64,000 nt of DNA from JAVBRA01 sp031548435 (GCA_031548435.1 JAVBRA010000014.1:90061-154060); one strand, 5' to 3'. Counted from the stretch's first letter, positions 52,153 to 62,358 are shown. Notes: a model not told the origin generated them from the sequence alone. Made by a program: numbers and translations.

Positions 52153-55100
52153 ATGAAAAAACTATACCTGACCGTTCTGGCGGCCGCCGTGATGTGCGGT
52201 TGCAGCAACAAGGCCTCGGTACGCGAAACGACGGTTGAGATGCCGACCTACGCCTACTCCGACCCCGATCCCATCGCCAATCCCGACAACCTGTTCTACC
52301 CCTACTACGGCTTCGACGGCTACACCGACACGGCCGAAAACAAAGAGTGGAAAGTGGTGGAACTCGAAAACGCCTACATCAAGCTCTCGATCTTCCCGGA
52401 AATCGGGGGTAAGATCTGGGGCGCGGTCGAAAAGTCGACCGGCAACGAGTTCATTTATCACAACCACGCCGTGAAGTTCCGCCATGTGGCCATGCGCGGG
52501 CCGTGGACTTCGGGAGGCATCGAGCCCAACTTCGGCATCATCGGCCACGCTCCCACCACTTCGGCGCCCATCGACTACGCCTTCAGGCACAACGAGGACG
52601 GCAGCGTGAGCTGCTTTATCGGCGCCACCGATCTGATCACCGGCACCGACTGGTGCGTGGAGGTGAACCTCGAAAAGGACAAAGCCTACTTCACCACCAA
52701 AACCCACTGGGACAACGCCAACCCCCTGCCCCAGGCCTATTACCACTGGATGAACGCCGGTTACAAAGCGGCTGACGACCTGAGTTTCTATTTCCCGGGC
52801 AACAGCTATATCGGTCATGCGGGCGACGCGCACAGCTGGCCGGTCGACGACCAGAACCGCCGCATCGACGAGTATGCGAAGAATAATTTCGGCGAATACA
52901 AGTCGTACCACGTGATGGGAGGCCTGAGCGATTTCTACGGGGCCTATTGGAATAACAGCGATTTCGGGTCGGTGCACCACAGCGGCTACGACGACAAACT
53001 GGGAATGAAGATCTGGATCTGGGGCCTGTCGCGCCAGGGGATGATCTGGGAAAACCTGCTCACCGACCGCGACGGACAGTACGTCGAGCTGCAATCGGGC
53101 CGCATGTTCAACCAGCCGGCCACCGGCAGCACCTACTCGCCTTTCAAGCAGTTCGGATTCGATGCCTACGCCACCGACACCTGGACCGAATACTGGTATC
53201 CGGTGAAACAGACCAAAGGCATCGCCAAGGCCAACCAATACGGGGCGCTCAACATCGCCAGGGAGAACGACGAACTGACGCTCTATTTCTCGCCCGTGAG
53301 CCCCATCGACGAACCGGTGACCGTCACCACGGCCGACGGCACGATCGTTTATGAAGGCCGCATCAGCAGCCAGCCGATGAAAACGTGGGATAAAACCATC
53401 CCGCTCGACGATCCGTCGGCCCCGGTGACCGTCACCATCGGCGACAGAATGCTGGTCTATTCCGAAATCAAAGACGAAGAGTTCATCTCGCGCCCGATGG
53501 CCACGCCCGAGGCGTTCGACTGGAATTCGACCTACGGCCTGTGGCTGCACGGCCGCCAGTGGATGAACCAGCGCTATTTCGCCAATGCCGAGAAATACCT
53601 TGCCTTGTGCCTCGAAAAAGACTCGCTGTACGCTCCGGCGCTCAACGACATGGCCGAGTTGGAATACCGCAAGGGGAACTACGAAAAGGCCATCTCACTG
53701 ACGCGCACATCGCTTTCGATCAACACATACGATCCGGCGGCCAACATGATCTACGGCCTTTCGCACGCCGCGCTGGGGCACCGCACCGACGCCAAGGACG
53801 GGTTCTATGTGGCCTCCTACTCGCCCGCCTTCCGCTCGGCGGCCTACACCGAGCTGGCCAAGGAATACATCCGCGAGAACAACTGGGCCCAGACGGCCAA
53901 ATACGCACAGAAAGCCATCGACGCAGGCAGCGACAACATCACCGCGCAGCACGCGCTGGCCATTGCCTACCGCAAAACGGGCCAGACCGACAAGGCTGTC
54001 GGCATCATCCGCCCGCTGCTCGAAAAGCTGCCGCTGACGCACGTCATGCGGTTGGAAGAGTTTTTCCTGAGCGGCCGCCGCTCGGACGAACGGATGTTTT
54101 TATCGAACATCCAAAACGAACTGCCCTACGAGACCATCCTGTCCATGGCCGACCGCTACGAGGGGCTGGAGCTTTACGACGAAGCGCTGCAAGTGCTGCG
54201 GATGGACATCCCGCTGACCAGCCCCATGATCGACTACCGCATCGCCCACATCCTGCACAAGATGGGCAACGATCTGGAGGCGCTCAAGGTGGTGGACAAA
54301 GCCGAAGTCCTGTCTCCCGAACTGATGATGCCGCACGGGCAGCTGACCGTCGACGCGCTGCGGTGGGCCTTCAGCCACAACGCCGGCTGGCCCTCGGGCT
54401 ACTATCTGGCGCTGGGTGAATGGAGCCTGGGAAACAAAGACCGGGCAAAGGAATTGCTGGATGCCTGCGGCAACGATGTGCCGTTCGCACCATTCTATAT
54501 GTGCCGCGCGCAGCTTGAAACCGGGCCGGAACAGCTGGCCGACCTGCGCCGCAGCGAAGCCGTCGAAAAATCGTGGCGCGTGGGCATGCGGCTCATCAAC
54601 TACATGAACGACCACGGGCAGACGGACGAGGCGTACGCTCTGGCCAAAGAGTACACGGCGCTTTTCCCCGGCAACTACTACATCGGGCTCAAATACGCGC
54701 AGGCGCTGGTGAACGAGAAACAGTACTCCGATTGCGTCGATTACCTGGCCTCGTTGAACGTGCTGCCCAATGAAGGGGCCATCTTCGGCCGTTACATCTA
54801 CCGCGACGCGTGCCTGTTGCAGGCCATCGAGATGGTGAAAGCCGCCGACTATGAAACAGCCCTGAAGTGGGTCGACAAGTCGGAAGAGTGGCCCGAAAAC
54901 CTGGGAGTGGGCAAGCCCTACGACCAGGACATCGACCCGCGGGCCGAAAACTACATCAAAGGCTACTGCTACGAGCAGATGGGCGATCAATCGAAGGCCA
55001 GGGAACGTTATACGGCGGTAACTTCCGACCGAATTTCGCCCAACATCTTGTTGTCGGCGCTGGCGCTCAAGAAGATGGGACAAGCCGACAAGGGGCTCCA

Positions 55101-55323
55101 GCAGGTGCAGGAATACCGGAGCCAGTTCCCCTCGCCCATGGCCGACTATGCCTACCACACCTACACCGGCGACCGGGCGAAAGCTGCTGCCGCAGCAGCC
55201 GGCATGCGCTCGATGACCGAAAAGGCGGCCTGGGAAGACCAGCGCAACAACCCCTACGACCTGAAGGTGGTGACGGCCATCATCGACAACCTCTCCGCCC
55301 CGGCAACAGCGCGGCCGCAATAA
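52153..55323 (+). CDS. DUF5107-domain lipoprotein with TPR region
   Basis: The N-terminal lipobox (VLAAAVMCGC) suggests lipidation. Residues about 30-350 match DUF5107: ENAYIKLSIFPEIGGKIWGA, FRHVAMRGPWTSGGIEPNFG, WIWGLSRQGMIWENLLTD, a galactose-mutarotase-like sandwich. Residues about 450-1040 are TPR-like (YAPALNDMAELEYRKGNYEKAISL). 1,056 residues in all. It probably handles a carbohydrate with the GH-like neighbour, 138 bp upstream. Confidence 0.78.
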   Translation: MKKLYLTVLAAAVMCGCSNKASVRETTVEMPTYAYSDPDPIANPDNLFYPYYGFDGYTDTAENKEWKVVELENAYIKLSIFPEIGGKIWGAVEKSTGNEFIYHNHAVKFRHVAMRGPWTSGGIEPNFGIIGHAPTTSAPIDYAFRHNEDGSVSCFIGATDLITGTDWCVEVNLEKDKAYFTTKTHWDNANPLPQAYYHWMNAGYKAADDLSFYFPGNSYIGHAGDAHSWPVDDQNRRIDEYAKNNFGEYKSYHVMGGLSDFYGAYWNNSDFGSVHHSGYDDKLGMKIWIWGLSRQGMIWENLLTDRDGQYVELQSGRMFNQPATGSTYSPFKQFGFDAYATDTWTEYWYPVKQTKGIAKANQYGALNIARENDELTLYFSPVSPIDEPVTVTTADGTIVYEGRISSQPMKTWDKTIPLDDPSAPVTVTIGDRMLVYSEIKDEEFISRPMATPEAFDWNSTYGLWLHGRQWMNQRYFANAEKYLALCLEKDSLYAPALNDMAELEYRKGNYEKAISLTRTSLSINTYDPAANMIYGLSHAALGHRTDAKDGFYVASYSPAFRSAAYTELAKEYIRENNWAQTAKYAQKAIDAGSDNITAQHALAIAYRKTGQTDKAVGIIRPLLEKLPLTHVMRLEEFFLSGRRSDERMFLSNIQNELPYETILSMADRYEGLELYDEALQVLRMDIPLTSPMIDYRIAHILHKMGNDLEALKVVDKAEVLSPELMMPHGQLTVDALRWAFSHNAGWPSGYYLALGEWSLGNKDRAKELLDACGNDVPFAPFYMCRAQLETGPEQLADLRRSEAVEKSWRVGMRLINYMNDHGQTDEAYALAKEYTALFPGNYYIGLKYAQALVNEKQYSDCVDYLASLNVLPNEGAIFGRYIYRDACLLQAIEMVKAADYETALKWVDKSEEWPENLGVGKPYDQDIDPRAENYIKGYCYEQMGDQSKARERYTAVTSDRISPNILLSALALKKMGQADKGLQQVQEYRSQFPSPMADYAYHTYTGDRAKAAAAAAGMRSMTEKAAWEDQRNNPYDLKVVTAIIDNLSAPATARPQ

Positions 55324-55358
55324 CCGTAAACAGTACAAATCGATAAAATAAACGACAC

Positions 55359-57305
55359 ATGAAACACATCCTATTAACCATCGCGGCCTTCCTGACCGTC
55401 AGCGCACACGCCCAGGACTGGAAGCCGCTCGAAGCGCAGGCCGCCAAACAAACCGATCTGGCCAACTGCGACGCCGTGACGCTGCTCGACAGCATCAGCG
55501 TTACGGTGGCCGAAGCGGGATCGGGATCGTTCACCATCCGCAAGGTAGTGAAAATCAATACCGACAAGGGCGCTTTGGCTAACCGCGTCATCAAATACGA
55601 CTACGACCCGCTGACGGCCTTCGCCGAATTCGCCGGCGTGAAAATCTACAAAGCCGACGGCAGCGTGAAAGAGCTCGACGTGAAAACCGCCTGCGACTAT
55701 GCCGCTCCGGCCCGCGCCATCTACTGGGGCGCCCGCCAGATCATGATCGAACCCGGGCGGCTCGAACCGGGCGACATCATCGACTACCAGATCAACAAAA
55801 AAGGGTTCACCTATGCCCTGCTGACGGCCGACGATGAAGACCGCTTCGTCCCCCCCATGCGCGGACAGTTCTACGACATCATACCGTTCTGGGTGGCCGA
55901 GCCGACCATGAAAAAGGTCTACCGCGTGTCGTTTCCCGAGCAGATGCGCATGCAGTACGAGTTCTATCAGGGCGACTGCACCTCGTCGATCCGCTTCGAC
56001 GGCGACCGCAACGTCTACATGTTCTCCACGGAAAACGCACGCCCGTTCGCCAAGGAACCCAACATGGTAGACCTGTTCGACGTGGCGCCCAAGCTGATGA
56101 TGTCGTCGACGCCCACGTGGTACGAAAAATCGAAGTGGTTCTACAAGGTCAACGAGGACTATGGCAGCTTCGAGGCCGAACCCGACGCCCAGAAAAAAGT
56201 CGACCAGCTGATCAAGGGCAAGAAAACGCAGATGGAAAAAATCGCCGTACTCACCCACTGGGTGGCCGACAACATGCGTTACTCGGGCATTTCGATGGGC
56301 GAAGGCGAGGGCTACACGCTCCACAACACCAAGATGAACTTCACCGACCGTTGCGGCGTGTGCAAGGACAAGGCTGCGCTGCTGATCTCGATGCTGCGCA
56401 TGGCCGGCATGGAGGCCTATCCGGCGATGACCATGGCCGGGTCGCGCGTGGAATCGATCCCCGCCGACCACTTCAACCATAGCGTGGCTGTGGTAAAGCT
56501 CGAAAACGGGACGTATATGCCGCTCGACCCGACCTGGGTGCCGTTCAACCGCGAACTGTGGTCGAGCGCCGAGCAGCAGCAGAACTACCTGCCGGGCGTT
56601 CCCGAGGGGTCGGATCTGCTGACGACGCCCGTGTCGCCGCCCGAGAACCACTACCTGAAACTCACCGCCCACTCGGCCATCGATGCCAACGGAATGCTGA
56701 AAGGCAGCTTCACGGTGGAAGCCGAAGGCCAGACCGACGGAGCTGTACGCCGTCCGTTTACCACCGGTTTTGCCGACGAGTGGCAGGGGGCCATGGAGCG
56801 CGAACTGATGAACATCTCGCCACAGGCCCGCCTCGTGTCGGTGGACTACGGTAAGGATCCGGCCGATTACCAGGCCGCCCCGATCAGGATCACGATGAAG
56901 TTCGAAGTTCCGGACTACGCCCTGGTGGGCAACGGGGTGATGATGTTCCGGCCCGTGGTATTCACCAATCTGTATTACGGCGTACGCACGTTCAACAACA
57001 TCGACCTGAAGCCCGAAACGCGCGAATACGCCTTCCGCGACGCCTGTTCGCGACTGATGGTGCTCAACGAGACCATCACCCTGCCCCAAGGCTACAAAAT
57101 GGCGTGGGAGGGCGACTCGAAAGAGGTAAAATCGGATGCCGCCGACTTCTCGGGCTCGATGAAACAGGAGGGCAACAAGATCGTGGTAAAACAGGAACTG
57201 TCGCTCAAAAAGCGCGTCTACGAAGCCTCGGACTGGGAAGGGTTCCGCAGCGCCGTGAACGCATACAAGTCGTTCGCCGACAGAAAAATAACCATTGAAA
57301 AATAA
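55359..57305 (+). CDS. DUF3857 / transglutaminase-like exported protein, catalytic triad intact
   Basis: Signal peptide ends SAHAQ. Residues about 60-240 are DUF3857 (KTACDYAAPARAIYWGARQI; LEPGDIIDYQ). The transglutaminase-like core has DRCGVCKDKAALLISMLRMAG (Cys335), HFNHSVAVVKL and MPLDPTW. C-terminal DUF3858-like domain. 648 residues, periplasmic. All three catalytic residues are present; substrate unknown, possibly a peptide crosslink. Confidence 0.85.
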   Translation: MKHILLTIAAFLTVSAHAQDWKPLEAQAAKQTDLANCDAVTLLDSISVTVAEAGSGSFTIRKVVKINTDKGALANRVIKYDYDPLTAFAEFAGVKIYKADGSVKELDVKTACDYAAPARAIYWGARQIMIEPGRLEPGDIIDYQINKKGFTYALLTADDEDRFVPPMRGQFYDIIPFWVAEPTMKKVYRVSFPEQMRMQYEFYQGDCTSSIRFDGDRNVYMFSTENARPFAKEPNMVDLFDVAPKLMMSSTPTWYEKSKWFYKVNEDYGSFEAEPDAQKKVDQLIKGKKTQMEKIAVLTHWVADNMRYSGISMGEGEGYTLHNTKMNFTDRCGVCKDKAALLISMLRMAGMEAYPAMTMAGSRVESIPADHFNHSVAVVKLENGTYMPLDPTWVPFNRELWSSAEQQQNYLPGVPEGSDLLTTPVSPPENHYLKLTAHSAIDANGMLKGSFTVEAEGQTDGAVRRPFTTGFADEWQGAMERELMNISPQARLVSVDYGKDPADYQAAPIRITMKFEVPDYALVGNGVMMFRPVVFTNLYYGVRTFNNIDLKPETREYAFRDACSRLMVLNETITLPQGYKMAWEGDSKEVKSDAADFSGSMKQEGNKIVVKQELSLKKRVYEASDWEGFRSAVNAYKSFADRKITIEK

Positions 57306-57410
57306 CACCTGCCCGGTATTTCGGGCACAATCACCCACACACTCGTCAGCCATTGCGGAGTGAAAGTGTGCGCTCGGAAAACAAGCATAGTGAACTAAAA
57401 CAGAAACGAT

Positions 57411-59105
57411 ATGAAACTGACAAAATACATTCTGGCGCTTGCGGCCCTCTCCATCGCATGCACCACGCAGGCCAAGCCGAAGATCCAACCCGAGGCGGAT
57501 TTCCACAAAATCGTCCGGGAATACACCATGGCTCCCGACGGCAGCGTCACCGAACGCTACTATAAGGAACTGACGATCAACACATACAACGCCATGAACA
57601 GCCTTTATGGAGAAACGTTCATCGTCTACAATCCCGAGTATCAGAAAATTACCTTCAACACGGTGAGAACCCGCCAGGCCGACGGCACGATCGTCGAGGC
57701 CCCGGCCAACGCCTTCAACGAGGTGCTGCCGGCCGCCGCAGCCAACGCCCCGGACTACAACCACCTGAAAGAGATGGTGGTGACGCACACCGGGCTGGAA
57801 CTCGGAGCCACAATCTACCTCGACTACACCGTCACCTCGAAGCCGGGCTATATCAAGGAGCTCGACATCGCGCTGCCGTTGCAGGAATTGTCGCCGATCA
57901 GGGAGTACACCATCTCGGTTTCCGTGCCGGAAAACAAAACCGTCACCCCGCAGGTGTTCGGCATCAAAGGCTCGGTCAAGCAGGAAACGGGAGAGCGGAA
58001 CGGCTATACCTGGATGTTCAAAAACATCCCGGCAGCCACCCGCGAAGCCATGCAACCCACGGCGGCGGGTTATGCCCCCTACTTCACCGCCACCACCTAC
58101 CCCACGCAGGAAGCCGCATTCGCATGGCTCGACCGCAACACGGACATCCCCGCCTCGTGGAACAGCCTGATTGACAAGATAACCGCCAATAAAAACGCGG
58201 AAAACGACAAGATCGACGCCATTGCGGCATTCGTCGCCCAGTCGATCGACGGCAACCGCCTCTCGCTCATCGAAACCGGCGGGGCCATCCGCACACCCGA
58301 CCAGACGCTGGGCACCTCCTACGGCACCACAGCCGAGAAAGCCCTCCTTCTGACCGGCATGTTGCGGCACGCAGGCATCGAGGCGTATATCGCCGTGGGT
58401 TATCCCAAAAACATGACCGAAAAGGTTACGGGACTCGCTCCGGCCACCCTCATCGGGGTGATGGCCAAACAAGACGGGAAAGAAGTGCTGTTGCAAGTGA
58501 ACGGCACCCGATCGGCTCCGGAAGAGTTCCTTCACAATTACGACCTGTACGTCACGGGCAGCGGAACAGAATACAAAGGCCCCGGAGAAACGCTTTACGT
58601 CCAGTACAAAGAGAACACGACCATCGGGACGGAGAAAATGCACGTCACTTCAACAAGAAGCGCCGGATGGACAACGGGGGGCAACAGCAACACGCCCGCC
58701 CCGCCGGTGATCGAAACGCCCGTGGAATGGGACAGCAACGGTTATCTGACCTATGTCCTGAGCCAGAAAACGTTCGGCGACCCCTACGTCAGGATTCCGG
58801 CGCAGCTGCCCTCCGTCCGCAAGAGCAGCCTGCAAATCGGGGCCCCGGTCAAAGAGGTGCAAACCTACACCATCGAACTGGGCGAAGGGGTGGAACTGAA
58901 ATCCCTGCCGCGCAACGTCAACATCAGCAACAAGGCCGGCCAGCTGACCATCTCCATCAGCCAGGAAGGCAGTACGGTAAAGGTGGCCAAGGCCATATCG
59001 CTCCCGGAAGCGGTCATCTCGGCGGCCAACTACGCCGATTTCCGCAAGATCGTCATGGAGTGGAACAATCCGAACAACAGCTCGCTGATATTCAAGAAAA
59101 AATAA
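57411..59105 (+). CDS. DUF3857 / transglutaminase-like exported protein, catalytic Cys lost
   Basis: 564 residues with signal peptide (ending CTTQAK) and DUF3857 part (YNHLKEMVVTHTGLELGATI). The transglutaminase region keeps the scaffold (YGTTAEKALLLTGMLRHAGI) but has Thr307 where the active-site Cys should be, so it is probably not catalytic. It lies 105 bp after its active paralogue; perhaps a binding partner. Confidence 0.78.
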   Translation: MKLTKYILALAALSIACTTQAKPKIQPEADFHKIVREYTMAPDGSVTERYYKELTINTYNAMNSLYGETFIVYNPEYQKITFNTVRTRQADGTIVEAPANAFNEVLPAAAANAPDYNHLKEMVVTHTGLELGATIYLDYTVTSKPGYIKELDIALPLQELSPIREYTISVSVPENKTVTPQVFGIKGSVKQETGERNGYTWMFKNIPAATREAMQPTAAGYAPYFTATTYPTQEAAFAWLDRNTDIPASWNSLIDKITANKNAENDKIDAIAAFVAQSIDGNRLSLIETGGAIRTPDQTLGTSYGTTAEKALLLTGMLRHAGIEAYIAVGYPKNMTEKVTGLAPATLIGVMAKQDGKEVLLQVNGTRSAPEEFLHNYDLYVTGSGTEYKGPGETLYVQYKENTTIGTEKMHVTSTRSAGWTTGGNSNTPAPPVIETPVEWDSNGYLTYVLSQKTFGDPYVRIPAQLPSVRKSSLQIGAPVKEVQTYTIELGEGVELKSLPRNVNISNKAGQLTISISQEGSTVKVAKAISLPEAVISAANYADFRKIVMEWNNPNNSSLIFKKK

Positions 59106-59118
59106 CTTCCCGACCACG

Positions 59119-59154
59119 AAAAAAGCAGGGCCTCTCAAGGGGCCCTGCTTTTTT
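59119..59154 (+). terminator. Terminator after the exported-protein cluster
   Basis: AAAAAAGCAGGGCC pairs with GGCCCTGCTTTTTT around TCTCAAGG. Confidence 0.88.
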
Positions 59155-59326
59155 ATTCCATGCCTCGGGATAAGACTCCCGTTCCTTTCGGAATTCAGGT
59201 CGTTTCAGAAATTCCGTATCGGGATAATACCTTTTTAGAACCGGCCATCCCGGATATGAAAAAGCATCTCCCGATCCGTTGGAAGTTCCGGATCAGCGGC
59301 ATGACACGCAAAAAAATCCGAACGGA

Positions 59327-59983
59327 TCAGTTCCCATCGACACCGAAAATAACCTCCCCGAAAAACTCCGGACAATGGAAATTGGGCGTCGGCGTGCCGA
59401 TCGGCAGCCACGACACGAAGTGGGGCTTCGACAGGTTGTCGCCGCACTTGTACACATTAGCGCGGGCGTGCAGGCCGTCGACCGACGCGAAATCGTGCAT
59501 GAAAAACGCCGTCACCGGAATGCGCACGGTCAGCTCCCACTTGCATCCGCCGGTGATTTCGGCGAAAGGTTCGGCGCCCAGCGACGGCAACCGCCCGATG
59601 GAACGCATCACTTCGGGCGAGGCATGCGCCGCCTCGTCCTTAATTTTGCGGAATCCCAGCAGCGCCTTGCCGATGCAGCTGAACTCGAAGTTGTAATAGC
59701 CCGTGTCGTCAAACGAGACGAAAAACTCGCAGCACGAGTCGGTCCACACCTGGCCGTTGTCCTCGCTCACGCGGGCCATGGCGCAATCCTCCTCCACGTA
59801 GAATTTCAGCAACAGTTGATGCCCGTTGTGCGCAACGGCAAATTGGACGTCGGGCCGGTAGGGGTATTCCGGCCAGTTGATACAGGCGACGGCCTGTTTG
59901 GTTCGGGTGTCGAGGTACGCCGACACCTGCTCCATGGGCTCCTGGGCCCCGAGCGTGCATTTTTCGATGGTGAACATATGCAT
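59327..59983 (-). CDS. Carbohydrate-binding family-9-like (DOMON) protein
   Basis: From the ATG at 59983 (a second ATG is two codons later) the 218 residues contain AYLDTRTKQAVACINWPEYP, LLLKFYVEEDCAMARVSEDNG and VWTDSCCEFFVSFDDTGYYN, the CBM9-like pattern in many Bacteroidota proteins. No signal peptide is visible, so it is probably cytoplasmic. The frame is open much further upstream but that part has no homology and overlaps the cation-efflux gene. Confidence 0.78.
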   Translation of the reverse strand: MHMFTIEKCTLGAQEPMEQVSAYLDTRTKQAVACINWPEYPYRPDVQFAVAHNGHQLLLKFYVEEDCAMARVSEDNGQVWTDSCCEFFVSFDDTGYYNFEFSCIGKALLGFRKIKDEAAHASPEVMRSIGRLPSLGAEPFAEITGGCKWELTVRIPVTAFFMHDFASVDGLHARANVYKCGDNLSKPHFVSWLPIGTPTPNFHCPEFFGEVIFGVDGN

Positions 59984-60066
59984 AGGGATTGGTGATTTTA
60001 CGAGGTGCCGGAGCGTTTCGCTCCCGCCTGCGGATATCACAGGGCGCGCAATGCCCTCTTGCGGTT

Positions 60067-60990
60067 TTACAGCATATCTTTGTTGACGCCGAATTTTTCT
60101 TTTTCGTGATGGGTGCCGCTCGGCTCGGCATGAACCACGATGTCGTAGACATTCTCGACCTCGCGGCGGATCGTCTTTTCGACCTCCTGCGCAATGGCGT
60201 GGGCATCTTTGAGCGTCAGGTGGCCGTCCATCTCCACATCGAGCGATATCTCGTACTGGTTGCCGATCGGGCGCGATCGGATGCGGTGCGGGTTGCTGGC
60301 CCCGGGAACGCTCTCCACCGCGGCGATGATCTTTCCGTAGAGCGTCGGGTCGCTGATGCCGTCCATCAGCACCACGTTGGTCTCCATGAAGATATCGATG
60401 GCCGACTTGATGATGTACAGGCTGATGAGCAGGCTGGTAATGGCGTCGAGCACCGGAAGATCGAGCATGAAGGTAAACACCAGGCCCGCCAGCACCCCGG
60501 CCGATATCAGCACGTCGTTGCGCAGGTTTTTGGCGTTGGCGATGAGCATGGGGCTGTCGGCGCGGCGTCCCTGACGGAACTGGTACCACGACAGCAGCAG
60601 TTTGCCCGCCATCGAGAGCACGGTGACGTAAATGGCAATGACGGCGGGAATCTCGCGCGGTTCGTTCGAGAAAACGGCGCGGATCGACGAGACGAACATC
60701 TGCACCCCGGCAAAGAAGATGATGAACGACAGCACCTTGGTGGCCACATCTTCGGCCTTCCGGTAGCCATAGGCATACTTCCGGTCGGGCGGCCGGTTGA
60801 CGATGCGGGCGGTGAACAGCGTCACCAGCGAGATCACCACGTCGGTGGCCGAGTCGATGCCGTCGCTGAGCACGGCCAGACTGCCCGACAGCAGCCCCAC
60901 CGCAATTTTCCCCACCGACAGCACGGCGTTGCCCACCACACTGATCCACGAGGCTTTCACCAACACCCGCTCGCGCTCTTCTCCCTTCAT
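60067..60990 (-). CDS. Cation diffusion facilitator (CDF) transporter
   Basis: Start at 60990 (MKGEERERVLVKASW) gives 307 residues. About six transmembrane helices include SLAVLSDGIDSATDVVIS, the metal-binding helix of CDF (Asp-x3-Asp), and NAKNLRNDVLISAGVL for the second site (Asn/Asp pair), then the cytoplasmic domain. It exports divalent metal such as Zn, Fe or Mn. Confidence 0.92.
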   Translation of the reverse strand: MKGEERERVLVKASWISVVGNAVLSVGKIAVGLLSGSLAVLSDGIDSATDVVISLVTLFTARIVNRPPDRKYAYGYRKAEDVATKVLSFIIFFAGVQMFVSSIRAVFSNEPREIPAVIAIYVTVLSMAGKLLLSWYQFRQGRRADSPMLIANAKNLRNDVLISAGVLAGLVFTFMLDLPVLDAITSLLISLYIIKSAIDIFMETNVVLMDGISDPTLYGKIIAAVESVPGASNPHRIRSRPIGNQYEISLDVEMDGHLTLKDAHAIAQEVEKTIRREVENVYDIVVHAEPSGTHHEKEKFGVNKDML

Positions 60991-61152
60991 CGTTCCGTTT
61001 TTCCCATTTTTGCCAAAGGTACGAAATTTATGCCGATTCATGAACCTTTTCGGCCGCAACTGCCTGCGGCGCCCTGCCCGGCAAGATTTAATATCCGGTT
61101 AGAAGATTCTCTTTGTGCGGATTCCGGGATACGATAATCCTAAATATTTCTT

Positions 61153-61160
61153 TACCTTTG
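61153..61160 (+). promoter_or_regulatory. -7 element for the 6S-like RNA
   Basis: TACCTTTG matches TAnnTTTG; the predicted start about 61167 coincides with the 5' end of the folded RNA. Confidence 0.5.
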
Positions 61161-61166
61161 CAACGT

Positions 61167-61355
61167 ATCGGGCGACAGCCTGCTTACAGACATACCGACC
61201 GATTCCTTGTGAAAATCTGGCAGATTTAGAAGTGCGGCAATCGGCAGACTTCGTGATAACGCTCTATACCTAAATGTATAGCGTGGTGTCGTCTGTCCGC
61301 ACATGGTTCCGCCAGAGCCACACAAGGTCAGATCGATCGCCACGCTTCTTTCTTT
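61167..61355 (+). ncRNA. ssrS: 6S RNA-like noncoding RNA
   Basis: A roughly 190-nt region folds into one long rod. GGCGA (61171) pairs with TCGCC (61337), CCTTGTG (61205) with CACAAGG (61321), and TCTGGC (61216) with GCCAGA (61311). A 10/8-nt internal loop follows, then GTGCGG (61232) with CCGCAC (61297), CAGAC with GTCTG (61291), and apical ACGCTcTATAC with GTATAGCGT. Long hairpin with a central bubble is the 6S RNA form, which mimics an open promoter and binds RNA polymerase. A -7 element precedes it and no reading frame fits. Confidence 0.65.
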
Positions 61356-61561
61356 TTATGCACACGAAAAAAGGATAAGCGGGAATACCTAAAAGGCAAT
61401 CTGTTGTGGTAAAAAATTAACTTTACCGCCTCCTGCAAGTTTTATTTATACCGGCCCGGGGCGGTAATTACGAACGGAAACATTCCTCAAGCCCCGGATA
61501 CAATAAAATGAACATTACAATAAGGTAACGTTAAAGAACGTTCTATTGGCAACCCTATGTT
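61356..61561. other. 206-bp leader of the second ECF gene
   Basis: It holds GGTAAA/TTTACC and GGCGGTAA-type short inverted repeats but no gene. A promoter match is absent. Confidence 0.35.
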
Positions 61562-62197
61562 ATGACAAAAATCGACACGCGAGAGGAAATCCCCTCGATA
61601 ATCAAAAAACATTTGCCTGTCGCCAAGCATAAATACCGTCAGGCGAAAGAACTCCCCGCCGATCTGGTGGAGGGACTGATACGCAATGAAGATGCGGCAT
61701 TCGACAGGTTGTACGTGCATTTTTCCAGGCCCCTCTTCGATTTCCTCAATGCCCTGGTGCATGATGAAACGGAGGCCGAAAACATCATGCACGACACGTT
61801 TATGTACATTCTGGAAAAACGCGACACGATCGACTTTTCCAGAAGCATCAAGGGATTGCTGTACACCTGTTCCAAAAACAACGCGATCGATTTCTTCCGC
61901 AAACGCCGGCGTGAAGAGAAATACCAATCCGAACCACTCTACGACTCTTACGTGGTGGATGCCCACGATCAGGCGCTCGTGGCAGAGGAAACGGCCCTGC
62001 TCATCGAAATGACCATTTGCAGCATGCCCCCGAAACGGAGGCAGATTTTCGAGATGCAGCGCAAAGACGGAAAGTCGAACAAAGAGATAGCCATCGAACT
62101 CGGCATCGCCGAATCGACGGTTTCGGAGCACCTGAGCGCAGCGAAAAATGATATCAGGCAGATGCTCCAATTCGTAATCTTTTTCCTGATGGGTTAG
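61562..62197 (+). CDS. ECF RNA polymerase sigma factor
   Basis: The 211 residues have region 2 (AAFDRLYVHFSRPLFDFLNAL; AENIMHDTFMYILEKRDTI) and region 4 (CSMPPKRRQIFEMQRKDGKSNKEIAIELGIAESTVSEHL). Related in layout to the 37565 gene. It is followed by two FecR-type genes, so it is the sigma factor of a surface-signalling locus that continues past the window. Confidence 0.92.
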   Translation: MTKIDTREEIPSIIKKHLPVAKHKYRQAKELPADLVEGLIRNEDAAFDRLYVHFSRPLFDFLNALVHDETEAENIMHDTFMYILEKRDTIDFSRSIKGLLYTCSKNNAIDFFRKRRREEKYQSEPLYDSYVVDAHDQALVAEETALLIEMTICSMPPKRRQIFEMQRKDGKSNKEIAIELGIAESTVSEHLSAAKNDIRQMLQFVIFFLMG

Positions 62198-62313
62198 CCG
62201 TCCCTCTCATCCATATGACTGAACCTCCGGACAATCCGGTACTGGCCGCCCAAAAACAGTCGTCCGGAACTTGCAATTGCATATCAACACGTTAAATAAA
62301 TTAAGAAAGTGGA

Positions 62314-62358
62314 ACCCGAAGAATCGTACATCCCCGACGCTGTATTAATAGAAGGCGA
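62314..62358 (+). repeat. Leader repeat, copy 1
   Basis: ACCCGAAGAATCG...GACGCTGTATTAATAGAA recurs in similar form at 62793-62838, each lying upstream of a FecR-type gene. Confidence 0.6.

Noticed and set aside
55374..58643. 1,089-residue open frame on the minus strand
   Set aside because: It spans two unrelated real genes and the gap between them; the product is His/Val/Gly-rich shadow sequence.
59984..60949. N-terminal extension of the CBM9-like gene to 60949
   Set aside because: The extension lies wholly over the cation-efflux gene in another frame and has no protein-like pattern.
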